The notes beneath the pieces are model-generated. The model did not search any database. It was not told the DNA's origin and was given only the letters and a program-made list of their open reading frames with translations. Below, piece by piece: positions 42,378-52,074 of a stretch of DNA of 64,000 nucleotides. Every line of letters starts with the position of its first letter. Within the stretch, counting starts at the first letter, position 1. Origin of the DNA: Bacteroides sp. 519 (GTDB taxonomy: Bacteria > Bacteroidota > Bacteroidia > Bacteroidales > Bacteroidaceae); assembly GCF_010500955.1 (NCBI RefSeq), contig NZ_QVMJ01000011.1, forward strand, positions 124,001 through 188,000, in the 5' to 3' direction. A program made the translations under genes and the position numbers.

Positions 42378-42590
42378 AAGTGTTCATAATTAGTTATCAA
42401 TTGCCGTCAGCTTTAGCAGACTGTGTGAAAACGTCCTCCTCCGCCCTTTGGGCACCTCCTCCGAAGGAGGATAGCTGCGCTATACAATGTATCCGCAGGG
42501 TATCCCCCTTTGGAGGGGGTAGGGGGAGGATGTTTTCACACAGTCTCTTTAGCTGACGGTTAATAGGTCCTACTAATTATGAACATTTAC
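42378..42590. repeat. Large interrupted palindrome, about 85 bp per arm
   Basis: The outer arms AAGTGTTCATAATTAGT (42378) and its complement ending near 42588, the middle CCGTCAGCT...GACTGTGTG with complement, and the inner arm GTCCTCCTCCGCCCT against AGGGGGAGGA fold on each other with small bulges. The loop holds ATCCGCAGGG, related to the ATGCCGCATGG core. It fills the gap between the DUF4836 gene and the ligase gene and contains the ligase frame's upstream ATG (42579), which is thus doubtful. Confidence 0.85.
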
Positions 42591-42614
42591 TCAAGGTTGT
42601 TATTAAGTAAAAGC

Positions 42615-43910
42615 ATGAACAAGATTCCCGAAATACAATTTAAGCCGGCAGATGAAATCAAGGCATTTCAGGAAAAACTCCTCAATGTACAACTGGCATA
42701 TCTGCAAACAAATTCTGCCTTTTACCAAAAGATGTTTGCCGATTATAACATCGACATCAACCGGATAAAGACAATTGAAGATCTAAAACAAATCCCGGTA
42801 ACAACCAAAACCGACTTGCAACTACATAATCAACAGTTTTTATGTGTAAACAAAAACAAGATTATTGATTATGTAACCACATCGGGTACATTGGGAAATC
42901 CTGTAACATTTGGCCTTACATCAAATGATCTCGATCGGCTTTCGTACAACGAATACCTTTCGTTTACCACTGCAGGATGCACCCCCGATGATATCCTTCA
43001 ACTAATGACCACCATCGACCGCCGCTTTATGGCTGGCTTGGCTTATTTTCTTGGTGCCCGCGAACTGGGAATGGGCATTGCCCGTGTAGGCAACGGTATC
43101 CCCGAATTGCAATGGGATACAATTAACCGTATTCATCCTACCTGTGGAATGGTTGTTCCGTCTTTCTTAATTAAACTGATTGAGTTTGCCGAAAAAAACA
43201 ATATCAATTACAACCACTCCTCATTACGGAAATGTGTTTGTATAGGCGAAGCACTACGAAACCAGGATTTTACTCTCAACACATTGGGCCGCAGAATACA
43301 CGATAAATGGCCCGAATTACAACTACATTCAACGTATGCTTCTACCGAAATGCAATCGTCGTTCACTGAGTGCAGCGAGCTATGCGGCGGACATTTGCAA
43401 CCCGAATTAATTATCGTTGAATTTCTGGACGACGACAATAACCCTGTAGCCCAAGGCGAAGCAGGCGAAGTTACCATTACCACACTGGGTGTAGAAGGCA
43501 TGCCGTTGCTACGCTTCAAAACCGGAGATATTTGTTATCATCATACCGAACCGTGTGCATGTGGCAGAAACACGATACGCCTTTGTCCTGTATTGGGCCG
43601 AAAAGGGCAAATGATAAAATACAAAGGCACCACACTTTATCCGCCGGCACTGTTCGACATACTGGATAGTATTCCTGCTGTTATAAATTATGTTATCGAA
43701 GTTTACACCAATGATTTGGGTACCGACGAAATTCTGATTCGTGTGGGTAGTGAAGTAAAAAGCGAAGCATTCGAAAAAGAAATTAAAGACCTTTTCCGTT
43801 CAAAGGTAAGAGTAGCACCAACTATTTCGTTTGAATCGGCAGAGTATATTTCGAAAATACAAATGCCGCCAATGAGTAGAAAAACAATCAAGTTTATCGA
43901 TTTGAGGTAG
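42615..43910 (+). CDS. PaaK-like adenylate-forming enzyme (phenylacetate-CoA ligase family)
   Basis: 431 residues. The P-loop DYVTTSGTLGNPVTF, HSTYASTEMQSSFTEC (the TEM/E block), LRFKTGDICYHH, GRKGQMIKYKGTTLYP and the C-terminal subdomain (VRVAPTISFESAEYI) mark a PaaK-type enzyme that adenylates an aryl or acyl acid and usually passes it to CoA. Start at MNKIPEIQFKP (42615) because the ATG at 42579 lies in the palindrome. The acid is unknown. Since the pigment cluster at 53-63 kb makes an aryl acid through tyrosine ammonia-lyase but has no ligase in view, this is one candidate for that step; it is also close to indolepyruvate-type genes elsewhere, so no link is proven. Confidence 0.85.
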   Translation: MNKIPEIQFKPADEIKAFQEKLLNVQLAYLQTNSAFYQKMFADYNIDINRIKTIEDLKQIPVTTKTDLQLHNQQFLCVNKNKIIDYVTTSGTLGNPVTFGLTSNDLDRLSYNEYLSFTTAGCTPDDILQLMTTIDRRFMAGLAYFLGARELGMGIARVGNGIPELQWDTINRIHPTCGMVVPSFLIKLIEFAEKNNINYNHSSLRKCVCIGEALRNQDFTLNTLGRRIHDKWPELQLHSTYASTEMQSSFTECSELCGGHLQPELIIVEFLDDDNNPVAQGEAGEVTITTLGVEGMPLLRFKTGDICYHHTEPCACGRNTIRLCPVLGRKGQMIKYKGTTLYPPALFDILDSIPAVINYVIEVYTNDLGTDEILIRVGSEVKSEAFEKEIKDLFRSKVRVAPTISFESAEYISKIQMPPMSRKTIKFIDLR

Positions 43911-44015
43911 AAAAAAAACTTCAATGTCTTAAGTAAAACACTTGTCTTAATAACAATCGGCTAATAATCAGCAATTTAAAGAAATGGACTGTCTTAACTT
44001 TTAAGGCTGTTTGTC

Positions 44016-44046
44016 TTGTGTTGTACCCCCGTTGTTTCTATATTTG
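44016..44046 (+). promoter_or_regulatory. Promoter of the WGR-domain gene
   Basis: TTG at 44016-44018, 20 bp, TATATTTG at 44039-44046, 46 bp before the ATG. The preceding gap (43911-44010) has several TGTCTTAA words but no gene. Confidence 0.6.
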
Positions 44047-44092
44047 CAGTGCAACTGAATTATTGTAATTGCATTAAAATATAAAGAACAAC

Positions 44093-47000
44093 ATGAAACG
44101 AACTTTTTTCTACACCGATGCAAAGTCCAACAAGTTTTGGAGCATCGAAGTAAACGGAAACTCTTTCACCGTAAACTATGGTAAAACAGGTACCGATGGT
44201 CAAACACAAACCAAAGACTTTGCCGACGAAGCAGCCTGTCAAAAAGCAGCCGACAAACTGGTAGCCGAAAAAACAAAGAAAGGCTATGTTGAAGAAGGAA
44301 GCACAGCACCTGCTGCAACCGCACCGGTAACTCAACCCACACCGGTAACTCAACCCGCCCAGGAAACTACCGAACCCGAACCAGTTACCGAACCCATTGA
44401 AGAACCCGAAGAAGAGCCCGAGGAAGAACCCGAAGAAGAACAAAAGAACCTCAACATCAGCATATTTGTAGAAAAAGAGCTTGTAAAACACTACAATAAA
44501 TGCATTACTACCCCGCTCACTGATGAGCAAATGATTGCCTTAGATAAATATGTGTATACAGGAGACGACGAAGCCGCCAGCATACTACCACCAGTAGAGA
44601 AAATTCCACACGAAGACAACCCTGTGTATTGTGTTAAATATGATGATGAATACAAAAAAGAAGGCCCTGCCCTGGGAGAATATGCAGGTTTGCTCTATGC
44701 CAAAGGAGGACAAGACGAAGCTCTCTATCTTTTGAGCCATTGTAACTCCAAAGCAAATCTCAATATCAAAGGTTTTGGTGTTGTACAGCAAATAGAAAGA
44801 CTCCTCTACAAGTTATACGACCAGATTAGTGATGAAGACATTGAAAGATATAAAAATCAACTTAATAAGTTATTTGAATCTAATCCGGCCGAATTCGACG
44901 AAGTTACCACCAAGTGCTATCAATTGTCGCGTCTTAGAGCATCGTCATTCCTTTATCTGAAAGATACCAGTAAATATGGTCCTATCCTTGATGCCCTGAT
45001 GGATGAATTCAACGAAGACGCTGATCGCAATGGAATTGAATTACTATTCAATTCGTGTGCATTGTGTGAGTTTAAACACCAGAAACTTAACGATAAGTAT
45101 GCCGAATACTTTAGAAAGCGTCCGAGAGCAGCAATAAATCTGTTAGATTACAATCAAAGCTTCTATCCCAACTTCCGCGACGAGAAATACAACAAGAGCT
45201 ACGATACCCGGAACAGCACCGCTGCCCAATACAACTACGCCATGAATATGGCCAAACACATCGGTCTGGAAGATCTTCACTTGTTGCGTGGTATCTACAG
45301 CGATGGCGGGAGGTATGATATGAAGGATGTAATACTTTTCTTCAAAAATTATCCAACAGAACTCATCATTCAGGTGTATCAATACCAAATGGAGAAGCTA
45401 GAACAGGCAAACCATGTTAGTGAACTGTTTGTACACTTCTACCAAATACTTGGCAATGCCGATAAAACACCACTTTACGATGCTGTAGTACCCAAATTAG
45501 ACAATTATCTGAATAGTTACATAACCATGCGATACAATGTGGGCAATGAAAATTCAGAATATGCAGATTACCACAACGACCTGCGCGCTTACTTCATTGA
45601 TGGCGATCGCACCCGTCTGGCCAAATTTGGTTCGAAAGAGTACTACGATAACGGTCAGGTGTTCCGTGAGAACGGCTATTATGAAATATTCGAATTCCTG
45701 GGGCTTGTAGTTGATTTTCCACCCGCAGCTAATATTGTGCGCCCAATCATTCAGATGGCTGCCGTTAGTGGGCAATCACGTCATATCGCCTACTTTGTAA
45801 AAGGTGCCACGGCTGCCTACGGATGGGATGCTGAGAAGTTAAACGACTTTATTATGGAAGGCTTCAACAGTGGGTTTGCCACTACGTGGGGAATGGTAAC
45901 TTTCTACGATGAAATACTTATATCGGATGTAGAGCATAAATGCGATACCATACATAACACCCAGGCTATATCGGATATGTTTATTCCCGGAGCCCGTGCC
46001 TTCCTTACACAGCATCAGGATGTAGCATACGATTATGCTACTTATACATCGCTAGGGTATAATATTGGTTTTATACATGCACTTTATACCGACAACCCCG
46101 ATGCCAATCCCCAATTGTTGGTAGATTTACTTAAAGTAAAAAATAAAACACTGCGTACCAAAGCAATAAAATACCTGCCTGCGTATCCATCTGCACGTCC
46201 TGCAGTAGAAGCACTGCTTAACGAAAAGCGCAAAGATATTCGCGAATGGGCCGAAAAAGCACTGGCAGCTCTCGAAAACCTCAATGCAGCCTCATTGAGT
46301 GGAGGTCAGGCCGGAATAGCCGATGCTAACTTCGACATTGCTGCTTATGTTAAAAAGAGCACTCCCAAGAACTGGCAAAAAGCATTTGTTCCCAGTTGGC
46401 AAAGTAACCAAACTATTGCCGACCCTAAAACATGGCCAGTGGTACACAAAGCCGGAACTACCGAACCTGCCGAGCTTGATTATGTGGTTTGTTACATTGC
46501 TGTCTATGCGTTGGATAAGGACATGAAGAAGATGCTCTACCCCGAAAAAATGCGTCCTTACTTTGAAGAGGCCGACCTTAAGGCACTTGTTCTCTATTTA
46601 TTTGATGAATGGCTGGAAGTTGGTGCCGAAAGCAAGAGTAAAGGTATCATGACCCTTGCAGGTATACACGGTGGAGCCGAAGGGATACAGAAACTGAAAA
46701 ATGCTGTAACCAAGTTTGTGTATGGCTCACGATCGGCAATGGCAGGCGATGCTGTAAAAGCAATGGCGGTATCGAACTCACGTATTGCTCTTGTTGCAGT
46801 AGACAACATGGGACGCACCCACCGCAACAAACTGGTGAAGCGTATAGCTGGCGAAACCATGGAAGCAGCTGCACAATCATTAGGCATCACCACAGAGCAG
46901 CTTGCCGATAAGATTGTTCCTAACCTTGGCCTCGACGAACGTGGAGAGATGATTCTTGATACTGGCGGACGCAAATTCTTTGTAAAACTTAAGGGTAACC

Positions 47001-47869
47001 TCACAATTGAGTTGAAGAACGAAGATGGAAAAGAACTTAAATCATTTCCGGCAACCACTACTAAAGATCATCTTGAAATGTACAACGATGCAAAATCCGA
47101 CTTTACTACCCTGAAGAAAGAACTCAAATCGCTTGTTGCCATGCAAAACCTACGCTTGCAACAAAGTTTGGCTAAAGGTCGCATCTGGGATAAAGAAGGT
47201 TTCGAGGAACTGTTTATCCAGAACCCCATTATGCAGATATTTGCTATCTCACTTATCTTTGGCATTTATAAAGACGGTAAACCTGTTACTACTTTCCGTT
47301 ACTCGGGCGATGGCAGCTATGCCGATATCAACGACGATACATTTATCTTACCCGACGATGCAGAGATTCGTTTAGTGCATCCTATTGAACTGTCGGATGA
47401 GGATAAAAAACAATGGAAGGAACAACTGGACGACTACGAAGTGTTGCAGCCATTCCCACAACTTCTGCGCCCAACATTCAGCAATGCTGATATTACCGAC
47501 CAAACTTACGATGCCTTTGCCAATATATGGGTAACAGGTTACTTTGGCACCCGTATGTACAAAAATGGTTGGGAACGTGATCCATCGGGCGATGCCGGCT
47601 CTTACTATTGTTTGTATTATATCGGCTCTGAATATTCTGTTTGTTTAGACTTTGCCGACGGGGCAATCTGTATAGCTTATCCCGACAATGAAAACATAAA
47701 ACTTGGCTCATTGTATTTCTGCAAAACAGCAAATGTACAGGTTAACTACAGGGCAAATGTACATAATAACGATATTGTGCCTCCGGCAGAAATACCTGCA
47801 CCATTCTTTAGCGAAGTAGTTTATATGCTTCAACAAGGGGTAGAGGCTTGCAAAGAGAAAGACGAGTAA
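44093..47869 (+). CDS. WGR and DUF4132 domain protein (MolR-like), 1258 residues
   Basis: A WGR domain (about 1-75: KFWSIEVNGNSFTVNYGKTG) is followed by a Thr/Pro then Glu/Pro-rich linker (about 85-122), a long HEAT-like helical part with repeats such as LLKVKNKTLRTKAIKYLPAY, and a C-terminal DUF4132-type domain (about 960-1120: FVKLKGNLTIELKNEDGKEL...IFAISLIFGIYKDGKPVTTF). WGR domains occur in PARPs and in MolR-like bacterial proteins; they bind nucleic-acid ends in PARPs. No catalytic PARP domain is present. The function is unknown; a role in stress or modification control is guessed for relatives. A single gene, with a hairpin at the 3' end. Confidence 0.85.
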   Translation: MKRTFFYTDAKSNKFWSIEVNGNSFTVNYGKTGTDGQTQTKDFADEAACQKAADKLVAEKTKKGYVEEGSTAPAATAPVTQPTPVTQPAQETTEPEPVTEPIEEPEEEPEEEPEEEQKNLNISIFVEKELVKHYNKCITTPLTDEQMIALDKYVYTGDDEAASILPPVEKIPHEDNPVYCVKYDDEYKKEGPALGEYAGLLYAKGGQDEALYLLSHCNSKANLNIKGFGVVQQIERLLYKLYDQISDEDIERYKNQLNKLFESNPAEFDEVTTKCYQLSRLRASSFLYLKDTSKYGPILDALMDEFNEDADRNGIELLFNSCALCEFKHQKLNDKYAEYFRKRPRAAINLLDYNQSFYPNFRDEKYNKSYDTRNSTAAQYNYAMNMAKHIGLEDLHLLRGIYSDGGRYDMKDVILFFKNYPTELIIQVYQYQMEKLEQANHVSELFVHFYQILGNADKTPLYDAVVPKLDNYLNSYITMRYNVGNENSEYADYHNDLRAYFIDGDRTRLAKFGSKEYYDNGQVFRENGYYEIFEFLGLVVDFPPAANIVRPIIQMAAVSGQSRHIAYFVKGATAAYGWDAEKLNDFIMEGFNSGFATTWGMVTFYDEILISDVEHKCDTIHNTQAISDMFIPGARAFLTQHQDVAYDYATYTSLGYNIGFIHALYTDNPDANPQLLVDLLKVKNKTLRTKAIKYLPAYPSARPAVEALLNEKRKDIREWAEKALAALENLNAASLSGGQAGIADANFDIAAYVKKSTPKNWQKAFVPSWQSNQTIADPKTWPVVHKAGTTEPAELDYVVCYIAVYALDKDMKKMLYPEKMRPYFEEADLKALVLYLFDEWLEVGAESKSKGIMTLAGIHGGAEGIQKLKNAVTKFVYGSRSAMAGDAVKAMAVSNSRIALVAVDNMGRTHRNKLVKRIAGETMEAAAQSLGITTEQLADKIVPNLGLDERGEMILDTGGRKFFVKLKGNLTIELKNEDGKELKSFPATTTKDHLEMYNDAKSDFTTLKKELKSLVAMQNLRLQQSLAKGRIWDKEGFEELFIQNPIMQIFAISLIFGIYKDGKPVTTFRYSGDGSYADINDDTFILPDDAEIRLVHPIELSDEDKKQWKEQLDDYEVLQPFPQLLRPTFSNADITDQTYDAFANIWVTGYFGTRMYKNGWERDPSGDAGSYYCLYYIGSEYSVCLDFADGAICIAYPDNENIKLGSLYFCKTANVQVNYRANVHNNDIVPPAEIPAPFFSEVVYMLQQGVEACKEKDE

Positions 47870-47873
47870 TGTT

Positions 47874-47965
47874 ATTTACGATTTGACGATTTACAATTTA
47901 CGATTGAAGTTACATAGTGTACTGAGTAACTTCAATTGTAAATCGTAAATCGTCGAATCGTAAAT
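47874..47965. repeat. Hairpin with TTTACGATT-word stem between converging genes
   Basis: Left arm 47874-47913 (ATTTACGATTTGACGATTTA...), loop ATAGTGTACTGA, right arm 47926-47965 (complement). The inner 15 bp (GATTGAAGTTAC/GTAACTTCAATT) are nearly perfect. It may terminate both converging genes. The ATGCGGCAT core is absent. Confidence 0.85.
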
Positions 47966-47968
47966 TTT

Positions 47969-49867
47969 CTATCCTAATACCTCATACTCCTTCTTCAAAA
48001 ACTCCTCCAGCTCTTTTGCACTATTAAACCCTAGTTTCTTATACAACCGTTGTTTATACTTATACAAGCTGGTTACTTTATAATTCATTATAAGGCAAAT
48101 ATCATTTGTTTGTATATCAAGCAAAAACAGGCAGCACCATAAAATATCATTGAAGCTAATCTCCGGATACTGTGCTTTCAGTTTAGCCGGGATATTATTC
48201 AGGGTTTTATTCATTTTACTTATAAACCGATCCTCCGATTCAAACAAAAGCACTTCATTGTAGATACGTTTTGTAAGCTCTTCGCGCTGCTGGAAATTGG
48301 CTGCTTTCCACTTATCCTGATAATTCAACCGGGTTTGTGCCAGTTGCTCTTTCAACTCTTCCAGTTGTTGATACTGCTTTTCTATCAATTCCTGTTTTTG
48401 TTGTTTATTCTCTTCCTTGGTAACCTCTAACGTCTTTTTATACTTCTCGGCATGTAACTTTTGTTGCTTGTTTTTTTGCATAAACCAATGAACAAGAAAA
48501 CACAGAAACACAAGAATCAATACTGCCGATACTACAATGAACAAACGTTGCATCTTCACTTTCTGATGTTCTTGTCCCAGATAATACAGCCTTCTTACAT
48601 CATCAATATCACTTTGTTTACTCATTGTATTTATCGAATCGAGTAAAAGGTTATGCCGTTCCATATACTGCAAAGCAACTTCATTGTTTCCTGCTTCTAA
48701 TTCAATATCTTTCAGCTTTTGCAAACATTCAACAACAGTATAAATATCATTGCCGAATTCTTCGATCATTCTGTTATAATACACCTTTGCCAAATCGTAT
48801 TCCTCCATTTCATGGTATACATCGGCTATCTTAAGCAACCGTCTGTCGTGAGCCAAAACAGGATACTCTAAACTTGCATGTAAATAATGCAATACCGAAT
48901 CGTTCTTTTCCTGTAACCAGAATATGAAGCTGATATTCTCTAACGCATCACCAATAAAAATAGAATCGCACAATGTACCGATAATCTTCCGGTAACTCTG
49001 TTCCGAGTTCTGGTAATCTCCTTTGGCCATATAAACAGATCCCATTTTACTATTTACCCTGGCAATACCATTTGTATTGGCTGTTCGACTGTAGTAATAG
49101 GCTGCCTGGCGATAATACATTAAAGAGTTTTCAATGTTTTGTTGATGAATACTTAATGTTCCGAATGCCGAATACAGTTTCCCCAATAAATTGTAATCGC
49201 TCTCGTAAATATCTGTGCTACTGAGGTATTGGTGCATTTCTTGTGGAAAGTTCATTAACAACAACTGTACTTCGGGAGGTAGGAAATAGTAACAATCTAC
49301 AATGCTATACGATTGTTTGTAGCTGTTTTTTTGTGGTACTGGATAATTTGCACTTTTCCGCAAATAGTACATTGTTGAATCGTATTCTGCTTTTAAGCCG
49401 AGAAATATTGCAGTTTCTTCTAGTGCGCTTCCTATCAGGGTTGAATCATAAGGCAGATTGGTGACTTCGCGAAAGCAATGCTCTGTTTCTTCTAAATCGT
49501 TCAGCATTAAGCAAGCCAGTGCTTTTCCTTCTAATAAAACTGTACCTGCACGCTCTGTATTTCCAGCCTTTTTAAAATAGCCGATGGCCTCGTTGTAATA
49601 TGCTAAGGACTTTTCTTTTTCCAGATGAAAGCTGCTAAATGTGCCTAGCGCATAATGTAATTCACCTAACAGGTCGTAATCGTTCTTATCGCAAACTTCA
49701 ATTCCCATCAGTAAATTGTTTACGCCTTTAGGGTTGTAATCGCCCGATTGCAAATACATTGTGCCCGATTGCAAATACGCTCGGGCTAACGAATGGGTTG
49801 TATCTTTCTTTGCAAACTGACATGAGGATACTATCAATAGGAATGTCAGATAAAAGAGTTGCCTCAT
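47969..49867 (-). CDS. TPR-membrane-coiled coil-HTH regulator
   Basis: 632 residues from MRQLFYLTFLLIVSSCQ, a lipoprotein-type leader. Many TPR units follow (LGELHYALGTFSSFHLEKEK, LGKLYSAFGTLSIHQQNIEN), one membrane helix near 448-466 (VVSAVLILVFLCFLVHWF), a Gln/Lys-rich coiled coil, and a C-terminal LuxR-like helix-turn-helix (FNDILWCCLFLLDIQTNDIC, SLYKYKQRLYKKLGF). Same plan as 21952-23808. The start codon is 18 bp after the KGGVGR ATPase stop, in the same direction, and a -7 box sits in that gap, so it may be both read through and expressed alone. Confidence 0.78.
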   Translation of the reverse strand: MRQLFYLTFLLIVSSCQFAKKDTTHSLARAYLQSGTMYLQSGDYNPKGVNNLLMGIEVCDKNDYDLLGELHYALGTFSSFHLEKEKSLAYYNEAIGYFKKAGNTERAGTVLLEGKALACLMLNDLEETEHCFREVTNLPYDSTLIGSALEETAIFLGLKAEYDSTMYYLRKSANYPVPQKNSYKQSYSIVDCYYFLPPEVQLLLMNFPQEMHQYLSSTDIYESDYNLLGKLYSAFGTLSIHQQNIENSLMYYRQAAYYYSRTANTNGIARVNSKMGSVYMAKGDYQNSEQSYRKIIGTLCDSIFIGDALENISFIFWLQEKNDSVLHYLHASLEYPVLAHDRRLLKIADVYHEMEEYDLAKVYYNRMIEEFGNDIYTVVECLQKLKDIELEAGNNEVALQYMERHNLLLDSINTMSKQSDIDDVRRLYYLGQEHQKVKMQRLFIVVSAVLILVFLCFLVHWFMQKNKQQKLHAEKYKKTLEVTKEENKQQKQELIEKQYQQLEELKEQLAQTRLNYQDKWKAANFQQREELTKRIYNEVLLFESEDRFISKMNKTLNNIPAKLKAQYPEISFNDILWCCLFLLDIQTNDICLIMNYKVTSLYKYKQRLYKKLGFNSAKELEEFLKKEYEVLG

Positions 49868-49876
49868 ACACATAGC

Positions 49877-49884
49877 CAAAGATA
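49877..49884 (-). promoter_or_regulatory. -7 box (TATCTTTG) for the TPR regulator
   Basis: Minus-strand TATCTTTG directly after the ATPase stop codon (49886-49888). It overlaps the first possible ATG at 49879, so the start at 49867 is preferred and the transcript would be nearly leaderless. Confidence 0.5.
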
Positions 49885-49885
49885 G

Positions 49886-51550
49886 TTAAGACTCTAATTC
49901 TTTAAGAATATCTTCTCTCCCATATATTTCCAAAAGTTCGCGGAAACGGCTATCGGTGTATAGTTGATGGTATATGGCTTTGGCTTCTTTATCATGCGAC
50001 AGAAAGTTTTTATTTAACTCCAATCTTAATGCTTTTTCAAAATTAAGATAGAACTCGTTTATGTCTTTTTGAGAATATCTAATCTCGGCAAGTGTTGCAT
50101 ATAAAAAAGGATTATTAGGACTAAATTCCAGCGCTTTATAAATGTCATTTAATGCTTCTTCATAGTTCCCTCTGATTCTGTTGAAATTAGCTCTTAAGTT
50201 AAATGCTTCATGCGAGTTTGGAAACAAATCAACATACTCATTAATCGCATTTTCTTTTTTCTTTGTATATGATAAATCGTCCTCAAATATAGCGTTTATG
50301 TATAAGTCGTAAAAAGACGGATTTAAACAGCTAAGGTCTTTAATATCATTTACTACATTTGTATAATCTTTTAATTCGTAATAAATTATAGCTCTCTTTA
50401 TCTTTAAATCAATGTCTCTTTCGTCAAGTTTAATTGCTTGATTAATATTACTTAATGCTATTTCATATTTCTCTCTATTAAAGTATATTATGCCCAATCT
50501 GTCATAAAACCTGGCATCTTTAGGATTATATTCAATTGCTTTCTTTAGAAAGACTATAGCATCTTCCGATTTGTCGGAAAATTTTAGAGACTTCTTGAAG
50601 TAGCTTTCCGCCTTTCTAACCTTTTCAAAAAGAGCCTTTTCTTCTACCGAGAAGTCGTTCAATGTAATTCTATTAAATAAGTTGAGGTATTCTTCCTGAA
50701 TGTAGCTTTTGCTTTTCTCTTCGTTTAGCAATTCCTCTTTTTCATAATCATCGTTTATTTTAATTTTTTCATTCCACTCCAAGTCTCTGTCCGAGTGTAT
50801 AATTATTAAATCTTCTGGATTTATCAGATTGGTATGTGTATTACATCTCAATAAAAGATTTTTTGTTGTTATCTTCTCTTTAGTTCTTTCTTCAACCGTT
50901 TTGGGGTAAGGCAAACGGGTAAGCGCTAAAATAATGTCTTTTTTTTGTTTTAGCGTTTCTTGTTGGCTTTGAATACTTTGTAGTATTCTTTGGCAGCCTT
51001 TTTTATTCTCTTCGTTGTTTGCTGCAAGAAGAATAATCTGGTCGGCCAAAATAGATAATGTAATACTGGAAATCTCGGTAATCCCTGTGCGGGTATCAAT
51101 CAATAAATAATCGGGTTTTATATCTCTTCTTATTTTTTCTTTCAAATCAATAAAGAAGTCAATGCCTTGAGAATCTTCTTCGTAAAACATTTGATACCAG
51201 TTGATGGCAGATAGTTTTTTCCAATATTCGCCTGTATCTATGTTTCCAGCCGGAATAAAAGTAAAGTTTGGCTTTTTACGAGATACAAACGATTTTGATG
51301 GTAGCTTGCAATAGAATTCGGTAGATATAGTAGGCAACAGATTTTGGTTTACCGAAAATTCGTATATATAGTCTACTATCCCTTTATTTATTTTACATGC
51401 ATCGAATTTAGAATGAAGCCCGGGAGCCTCCAAATCAAAATCGAGCATACATACCGACTTACCAAATTCTGTAAGGCGTGTAGCTATGTTTGATAAGGCG
51501 AGAGTTCTACCTACTCCCCCTTTATAAGAATAAAATGCTATTGTTTTCAT
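49886..51550 (-). CDS. KGGVGR-motif variant ParA/MinD-like ATPase with C-terminal TPRs
   Basis: 554 residues. The N-terminal ATPase has a deviant Walker A, YSYKGGVGRTLALSN (about 8-22), where the P-loop Lys of KGGVGKT is Arg but the signature Lys at the start of the motif is kept, then MLDFDLEAPGLHSKFD and the Walker B-like LLIDTRTGITEIS. After a charged linker (about 255-310) come TPR repeats (about 325-530: AIEYNPKDARFYDRLGIIYF, ALEFSPNNPFLYATLAEIRY). ATPases with this motif variant are known in NCBI family names and are often near HTH or effector genes; their role is not established. The start overlaps the HTH gene's stop by 4 bases (ATGA), so it is translationally coupled. Confidence 0.88.
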   Translation of the reverse strand: MKTIAFYSYKGGVGRTLALSNIATRLTEFGKSVCMLDFDLEAPGLHSKFDACKINKGIVDYIYEFSVNQNLLPTISTEFYCKLPSKSFVSRKKPNFTFIPAGNIDTGEYWKKLSAINWYQMFYEEDSQGIDFFIDLKEKIRRDIKPDYLLIDTRTGITEISSITLSILADQIILLAANNEENKKGCQRILQSIQSQQETLKQKKDIILALTRLPYPKTVEERTKEKITTKNLLLRCNTHTNLINPEDLIIIHSDRDLEWNEKIKINDDYEKEELLNEEKSKSYIQEEYLNLFNRITLNDFSVEEKALFEKVRKAESYFKKSLKFSDKSEDAIVFLKKAIEYNPKDARFYDRLGIIYFNREKYEIALSNINQAIKLDERDIDLKIKRAIIYYELKDYTNVVNDIKDLSCLNPSFYDLYINAIFEDDLSYTKKKENAINEYVDLFPNSHEAFNLRANFNRIRGNYEEALNDIYKALEFSPNNPFLYATLAEIRYSQKDINEFYLNFEKALRLELNKNFLSHDKEAKAIYHQLYTDSRFRELLEIYGREDILKELES

Positions 51551-52074
51551 GAAAGATCGTTTATGGCTAAAAGTTGTTTTGCCGAATGAACAATTTGCTT
51601 ATAGTTTTTGATTTCATCAGAATTTGGTGTGATGAAATTATAGGATGTGTGAAATTCTTTTCTTAAGATTATCTGAACATCCAATGCTTCGAGCAATTGC
51701 AAAATACGCTCAAAGCTTGCTGTAAGATAATTATCCTGCTCATACCGTTGTATTTGTTGAGGATGCAGATAGAGCAATTCTGCTATTTTAGTTTGTGTTT
51801 GTTTTGATGCTATCCGGAAACTCATAATAGAGTTATTCATGTTGTCTTTGTTAGAATCAAATTCCAGTGTTCTTAATGCATCCGAGGTGAGCTTTTTGTA
51901 ATCACTTACTTGTGATTCCAACTTTTGAAGATGTCTTTTCGAACTCTTTAATTGTAATTTTAGCTCAGTAGGGATATTTTTGTCAGCCTTAATAACCTCA
52001 ATATCCGAAATGAGTTCTTTTAATAAAGTAATTTCCTTTTTTGCTCTTTTATATTGTTCGTTATTTGTTATCAT
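51547..52074 (-). CDS. HTH protein with N-terminal coiled coil
   Basis: 175 residues. An N-terminal helical, charged region (about 1-70, likely coiled coil) is followed by an XRE-type helix-turn-helix at about 85-133 (SFRIASKQTQTKIAELLYLH then PQQIQRYEQDNYLTASFERI). The first 14 bases overlap the end of the DUF6932 gene and the last 4 overlap the ATPase gene. Given the dyad at the front of the operon (52576-52599), it is the probable repressor or antitoxin-like partner. The order nucleotidyltransferase-like then HTH recalls MNT-HTH and related toxin-antitoxin pairs, though there the roles vary. Confidence 0.8.
   Translation of the reverse strand: MITNNEQYKRAKKEITLLKELISDIEVIKADKNIPTELKLQLKSSKRHLQKLESQVSDYKKLTSDALRTLEFDSNKDNMNNSIMSFRIASKQTQTKIAELLYLHPQQIQRYEQDNYLTASFERILQLLEALDVQIILRKEFHTSYNFITPNSDEIKNYKQIVHSAKQLLAINDLS

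Noticed and set aside
42615..43910. PaaK-like gene as a certain part of the pigment pathway
   Set aside because: It is 10 kb away, has other neighbours and runs in the opposite direction; kept only as a possibility.
44060..44530. 156-codon Phe/Gly-rich minus-strand frame
   Set aside because: Antisense of the Glu/Pro-rich linker of the WGR protein.
46594..47058. 154-codon minus-strand frame opposite the WGR gene
   Set aside because: Shadow frame with no motif; the opposite strand is a well-supported long gene.
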